A DNA stretch of 7,380 bases from an uncultured Flavonifractor sp. (GTDB lineage: Bacteria; Bacillota; Clostridia; Oscillospirales; Oscillospiraceae), in the NCBI GenBank assembly GCA_947384055.1, contig CANDFO010000091.1, positions 1 through 7,380 on the forward strand, written 5' to 3'. The translations under genes were made by a program, and so were the position numbers. How positions within the stretch are numbered: the stretch's first letter is position 1; every line of letters begins with the position of its first letter. The notes under the pieces were generated by a model. The model saw only the letters and a list, made by a program, of their open reading frames with translations, made no database searches and was not told the DNA's origin. Of the stretch, positions 5,368-7,380 are shown one piece after another.

Positions 5368-6390
5368 TTAATTCATCTGCTTGCGCCGGGACAGGTTAAT
5401 GGTGCCGTCCTGCATATCGCCCACGTTCTCCAGGCTCTTGCCGGTGCCGTAGGCCACGCAGGAAATGGCGTCGTCCGCCACGTGGGTCTCGATTCCCGTA
5501 TGGGACTCAATAAGCTTGTCAAAGCCCCACACCAGGGAGCCGCCGCCGGTCATGCAGATGCCGTTGGTGGAGATATCCGCCACCAGTTCGGGGGGGGTGC
5601 GCTCCAGAACGCCGTGAATGGCCTCCAGAATGCGGGTAGAGACCTCCTCGAAGGCCTCGATCATCTCGCTGGAGGATACCGAGAACACCCGGGGCAGGCC
5701 GGTCATGAGACAGCGGCCCTTAATCTCCAGCATCTGCTCCTCCGGGCGGGGGAATACGCAGCCAATCTGCATTTTCAGCTCCTCGGCGGTGCGCTCACCG
5801 ATCAGTACATTGTGCTTGCGCCGTATGTACTTTACGATGGCCTCGTCAAACTGATCCCCGGCGATTTTAATGGAGGTGGATTCCACAATGCCGGACAGGG
5901 AAATAACGGCGATATCGGTGGTGCCGCCGCCGATGTCTACAATCATATGACCGTCGGGCTTGGCGATGTCGATGCCCGCGCCGATGGCGGCGGCCACAGG
6001 CTCCTCAATGAGATAGACCCGCCGGGCGCCCGCCTGAATGCCCGCGTCGATAACGGCGCGCTCCTCCACCTCGGTAATGCCGGAGGGTACGCAGATGACA
6101 ATGCGGGGCTTGAACAGCCGGAAGGACGTCACCTTGCGGATGAACTCCTTGAGCATCCGCTCCGTCATGTCGTAATCAGAGATCACGCCCTCCCGCAAGG
6201 GGCGGATGGCCACAATATTGCCGGGGGTGCGGCCCAGCATCTGCTGAGCCTCGGTGCCCACCTTCAGGAGCTTGCCGGTATTTTTGTCAATGGCTACCAC
6301 GGAGGGCTCCCGCAGGACCACGCCCTTGCCTTTTACGTAGACCAATATGGAAGCGGTACCCAGGTCAATGCCGATATCTTTTGTGAACAT
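5368..6390 (-). CDS. mreB: Rod-shape actin homologue MreB/Mbl
   Basis: Bacterial actin that polymerises on ATP under the membrane and guides lateral cell-wall synthesis. The 340-residue product has the phosphate-1 motif DIGIDLGTAS (residues 5-14), the phosphate-2 motif DIGGGTTD (152-159), GERTAEELK, and the adenosine motif TGGGSLVWG (from Thr281). Length and wording, including MFTKDIGIDLGTA and KGKGVVLREPSVVA, are closest to B. subtilis Mbl as I remember it, so this may be an mbl-type paralogue. I choose the ATG at 6390 over an in-frame GTG at 6396 because GAGGTG (6397-6402) sits 6 bases before the ATG and abuts the GTG. No mreC or mreD follows; the downstream neighbour is convergent murC. 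It has its own promoter. Confidence 0.96.
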   Translation of the reverse strand: MFTKDIGIDLGTASILVYVKGKGVVLREPSVVAIDKNTGKLLKVGTEAQQMLGRTPGNIVAIRPLREGVISDYDMTERMLKEFIRKVTSFRLFKPRIVICVPSGITEVEERAVIDAGIQAGARRVYLIEEPVAAAIGAGIDIAKPDGHMIVDIGGGTTDIAVISLSGIVESTSIKIAGDQFDEAIVKYIRRKHNVLIGERTAEELKMQIGCVFPRPEEQMLEIKGRCLMTGLPRVFSVSSSEMIEAFEEVSTRILEAIHGVLERTPPELVADISTNGICMTGGGSLVWGFDKLIESHTGIETHVADDAISCVAYGTGKSLENVGDMQDGTINLSRRKQMN

Positions 6391-6396
6391 ATGCAC

Positions 6397-6402
6397 ACCT
6401 CA
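6397..6402 (-). promoter_or_regulatory. Ribosome binding site that sets the mreB start
   Basis: GAGGTG with a 6-base gap to the ATG at 6390. The in-frame GTG at 6396 directly abuts it and so is an unlikely start. Confidence 0.7.
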
Positions 6403-6433
6403 AAGCCTCAAAGGGCGTTTTCAAATAGTCTGC

Positions 6434-6448
6434 CCGAGCACACCTCGG
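6434..6448 (-). other. Small hairpin in the mreB leader
   Basis: CCGAG and CTCGG form a 5-bp stem around GTGTG shortly after the predicted start site. Its GAGGTGTGC repeats the 9 bases at the mreB ribosome binding site (6394-6402), but no start codon follows at the right distance. Function unknown. Confidence 0.35.
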
Positions 6449-6460
6449 ATTATCCCCTCT

Positions 6461-6489
6461 ATTATACAGGTATATCCGGTTTTTTTCAA
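6461..6489 (-). promoter_or_regulatory. Sigma-A promoter for mreB
   Basis: On the minus strand TTGAAA (6489-6484), a 17-base spacer, TATAAT (6466-6461). Five of six and six of six consensus matches. Transcription should start near 6454, giving a leader of about 64 bases. Confidence 0.85.
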
Positions 6490-6493
6490 CGCC

Positions 6494-6524
6494 AATTTAC
6501 ACAAAATTGTAAATTCTCTGTGTA
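6494..6524. promoter_or_regulatory. Overlapping AT-rich inverted repeats upstream of the mreB -35
   Basis: AATTTACA (6494-6501) and TGTAAATT (6508-6515) form an 8-bp inverted repeat with a 6-base gap. TACACA (6498-6503) and TGTGTA (6519-6524) form a second that overlaps it, so the two are mutually exclusive. They lie about 40-70 bases upstream of the predicted mreB start. This may be an operator, an UP element, or the AT-rich tail of the comFC transcript. No named regulator's site is recognised. Confidence 0.4.
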
Positions 6525-6557
6525 CAAACCCGCCCTTCCGCAAAAAGCGCGGCAGTT

Positions 6558-7214
6558 TCACCGGGCGCGGGCCAGAGCAGCACATGCCACGCCGACGGCT
6601 CCTGCTTCCTGCAGGACCTTGGCGCAGGAGACCAGCGTAGAGCCGGTGGTGACAATATCGTCCACCAGCAGGATCCGTTTTCCCGCGGCGGCGGCCGGAT
6701 TGAAGGCGGCATAGACCCCCTGCACGTTGCTCCGGCGCTGGGCATCCTCCTCCAGGCCGGACTGAGCGGCGGTGTGCTTCACCTTGCGCAGAAGGGGGAC
6801 GGCCTTGGTTCCCAGCACTCCGGCCGCGGCGGAAGCCAGCAGATACGCCTGGTCATATCCCCGCTCCCGCTTCCGCCGGGCGGACAGCGGCGCCCAGGTG
6901 ATTAAGTCATACTGTCCTTCCAGGTGGACTTGAATGCAGTGGGCCAGCAGGGGGCCATAGGCCCGGTGGTAGCCCCGGCAGCCCTGAAATTTATACCGGC
7001 GCAGGGAATCCCGCACACTGCCGCGGTAGCGCAGGGGTGAGACGCAGAGGAAGCCGCCCCCCAGTACCTGTTCTGCCGCCGCCCCCTCCAGCCAGGGCAG
7101 ATCCCTCCGGCAGGCGGCGCACAGGCCCTCCTCCTGAAGATCCAGCAGTTTGCCGCAAAAGACGCATTTGGGCGGAAACAGCAGGTCCAGAAGGTTATCA
7201 ATGACCCCCTTCAT
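6558..7214 (-). CDS. comFC: ComFC-family phosphoribosyltransferase-like competence protein
   Basis: ComFC proteins have an N-terminal zinc finger and a phosphoribosyltransferase fold and are needed for DNA uptake in naturally competent bacteria; close relatives occur in non-competent ones. The 218-residue product has Cys17-x2-Cys20 and Cys32-x2-Cys35 (KCVFCG and LCAAC). It also has the family core YRGSVRDSLRRYKFQGCRGY, the pair VPLLRKVKHTAAQSGL and RRSNVQGVYAAF, and the PRPP-type loop RILLVDDIVTTGST (Asp185, Asp186). Length is typical. The ATG at 7214 has only a weak GGACGGG upstream but overlaps the stop of a short upstream ORF as ATGA, suggesting translational coupling. No clear T-tailed terminator follows; mreB starts 167 bases on from its own promoter. 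Confidence 0.93.
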   Translation of the reverse strand: MKGVIDNLLDLLFPPKCVFCGKLLDLQEEGLCAACRRDLPWLEGAAAEQVLGGGFLCVSPLRYRGSVRDSLRRYKFQGCRGYHRAYGPLLAHCIQVHLEGQYDLITWAPLSARRKRERGYDQAYLLASAAAGVLGTKAVPLLRKVKHTAAQSGLEEDAQRRSNVQGVYAAFNPAAAAGKRILLVDDIVTTGSTLVSCAKVLQEAGAVGVACAALARAR

Positions 7215-7285
7215 GGGTTCAGCCCGTCCGGAAGCGCGGGAATCGGACCGTGTTTTTGCGCAAAATACTGTATCTTTTTATCCAT
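7211..7285 (-). CDS. Candidate 24-codon ORF coupled to comFC
   Basis: ATG at 7285 is preceded by GAGGTGG at good distance (4-base gap). The frame encodes MDKKIQYFAQKH then GPIPALPDGLNP and ends in a TGA sharing ATGA with the comFC start. The ribosome site plus overlap suggest a leader peptide or small coupled gene. Against it, third-position GC is about 48%, below the neighbours and below the competing frame that ends at 7219. It may instead be chance, or the tail of a frame-disrupted small gene. I recognise no family. Confidence 0.35.
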   Translation of the reverse strand: MDKKIQYFAQKHGPIPALPDGLNP

Positions 7286-7380
7286 CGTTCCACCTCGTCG
7301 TCGCAAAGTCCATTGCATTCGGTCTGCCCGAAGGGGCAGACCTCATTCCATTCCCTTGCTCCTCCTCTCCCCGGCGGACC
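7219..7380 (-). CDS. Possible C-terminal part of an upstream gene or broken small Cys-rich ORF
   Basis: One minus-strand frame is open from the right edge to a TGA at 7221-7219, just before comFC. It reads EVCPFGQTECNGLCDDEVER in its middle (three cysteines, then acidic residues) and ends FPRFRTG. Its third positions are about 64% GC, the best of the three frames here. No start codon exists in this frame inside the window, so it must begin beyond the right edge or be separated from its start by a frameshift. The right part overlaps a strong GGAGAGGAGGAG ribosome-site-like stretch that would be odd inside a gene. Identity unknown. Confidence 0.25.
   Translation of the reverse strand, partial: GPPGRGGAREWNEVCPFGQTECNGLCDDEVERWIKRYSILRKNTVRFPRFRTG
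7321..7342. other. Perfect 9-bp hairpin upstream of comFC
   Basis: GGTCTGCCC and GGGCAGACC pair around a 4-base loop (CTTC on the minus strand). It follows GGAGG (7365-7361) and the two-codon ORF ATG-GAA-TGA (7351-7343). There is no T-tract, so it is not an intrinsic terminator. It may be a regulatory mRNA fold or chance within coding sequence. Confidence 0.5.

Noticed and set aside
5039..5399. Short open frames on both strands through the 5091-5356 hairpin array
   Set aside because: They consist of translated palindromes and inverted repeats, overlap murC or mreB ends, and lack ribosome sites. The similarity of the two translations comes from the inverted arms, not from a protein.
5482..6714. 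410-codon plus-strand open frame opposite mreB and comFC
   Set aside because: It spans two well-supported minus-strand genes and their promoter, and its translation is low-complexity Gly/Ala/His shadow sequence.

Overview
The window looks like a chromosomal segment of a GC-rich, Gram-positive anaerobe of the Clostridia, most plausibly in the Oscillospiraceae (Flavonifractor/Lawsonibacter/Oscillibacter type). This rests on high GC with strongly GC-rich third positions, Firmicutes-type gene families (VanS-like kinase, yceD-rpmF pair, Mbl-like MreB, ComFC) and strong GGAGG-type ribosome binding sites. The genus is inference. No phage, transposase, tRNA, rRNA or CRISPR array is visible.

Layout. 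1-1009 (minus): a VanS-type sensor histidine kinase running off the left edge. 1072-1104: rpmF terminator. 1117-1838 (minus): rpmF and yceD, a classic ribosome-related operon driven by a perfect-consensus promoter at 1868-1896. 1839-2010: divergent promoter region. 2011-3000 (plus): RluA-family rRNA pseudouridine synthase. 3020-3047: promoter. 3151-3681 (plus): Nim-like flavin-binding protein of the pyridoxamine-phosphate-oxidase fold. 3702-5072 (plus): murC, 20 bases further on and probably in the same transcript. 5073-5367: non-coding spacer between convergent murC and mreB, almost filled by a 266-bp array of seven hairpins bounded by 46-bp imperfect inverted repeats. 5368-6390 (minus): mreB/mbl. 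6391-6557: its promoter region with overlapping palindromes. 6558-7214 (minus): comFC. 7215-7380: leader-like sequence with a short ORF joined to comFC by an ATGA overlap, a 9-bp hairpin and a strong unattached Shine-Dalgarno sequence.

Functionally the window is mostly housekeeping: ribosome biogenesis (L32, YceD, pseudouridine synthase), peptidoglycan precursor synthesis and cell shape (MurC, MreB), DNA uptake or processing (ComFC) and envelope sensing (VanS-like kinase). MurC and MreB both serve the cell wall but are convergent, so they are not co-transcribed. The least explained sequence is the hairpin array at 5091-5356, which resembles a dispersed non-coding repeat or structured RNA. The second is the short-ORF leader upstream of comFC.
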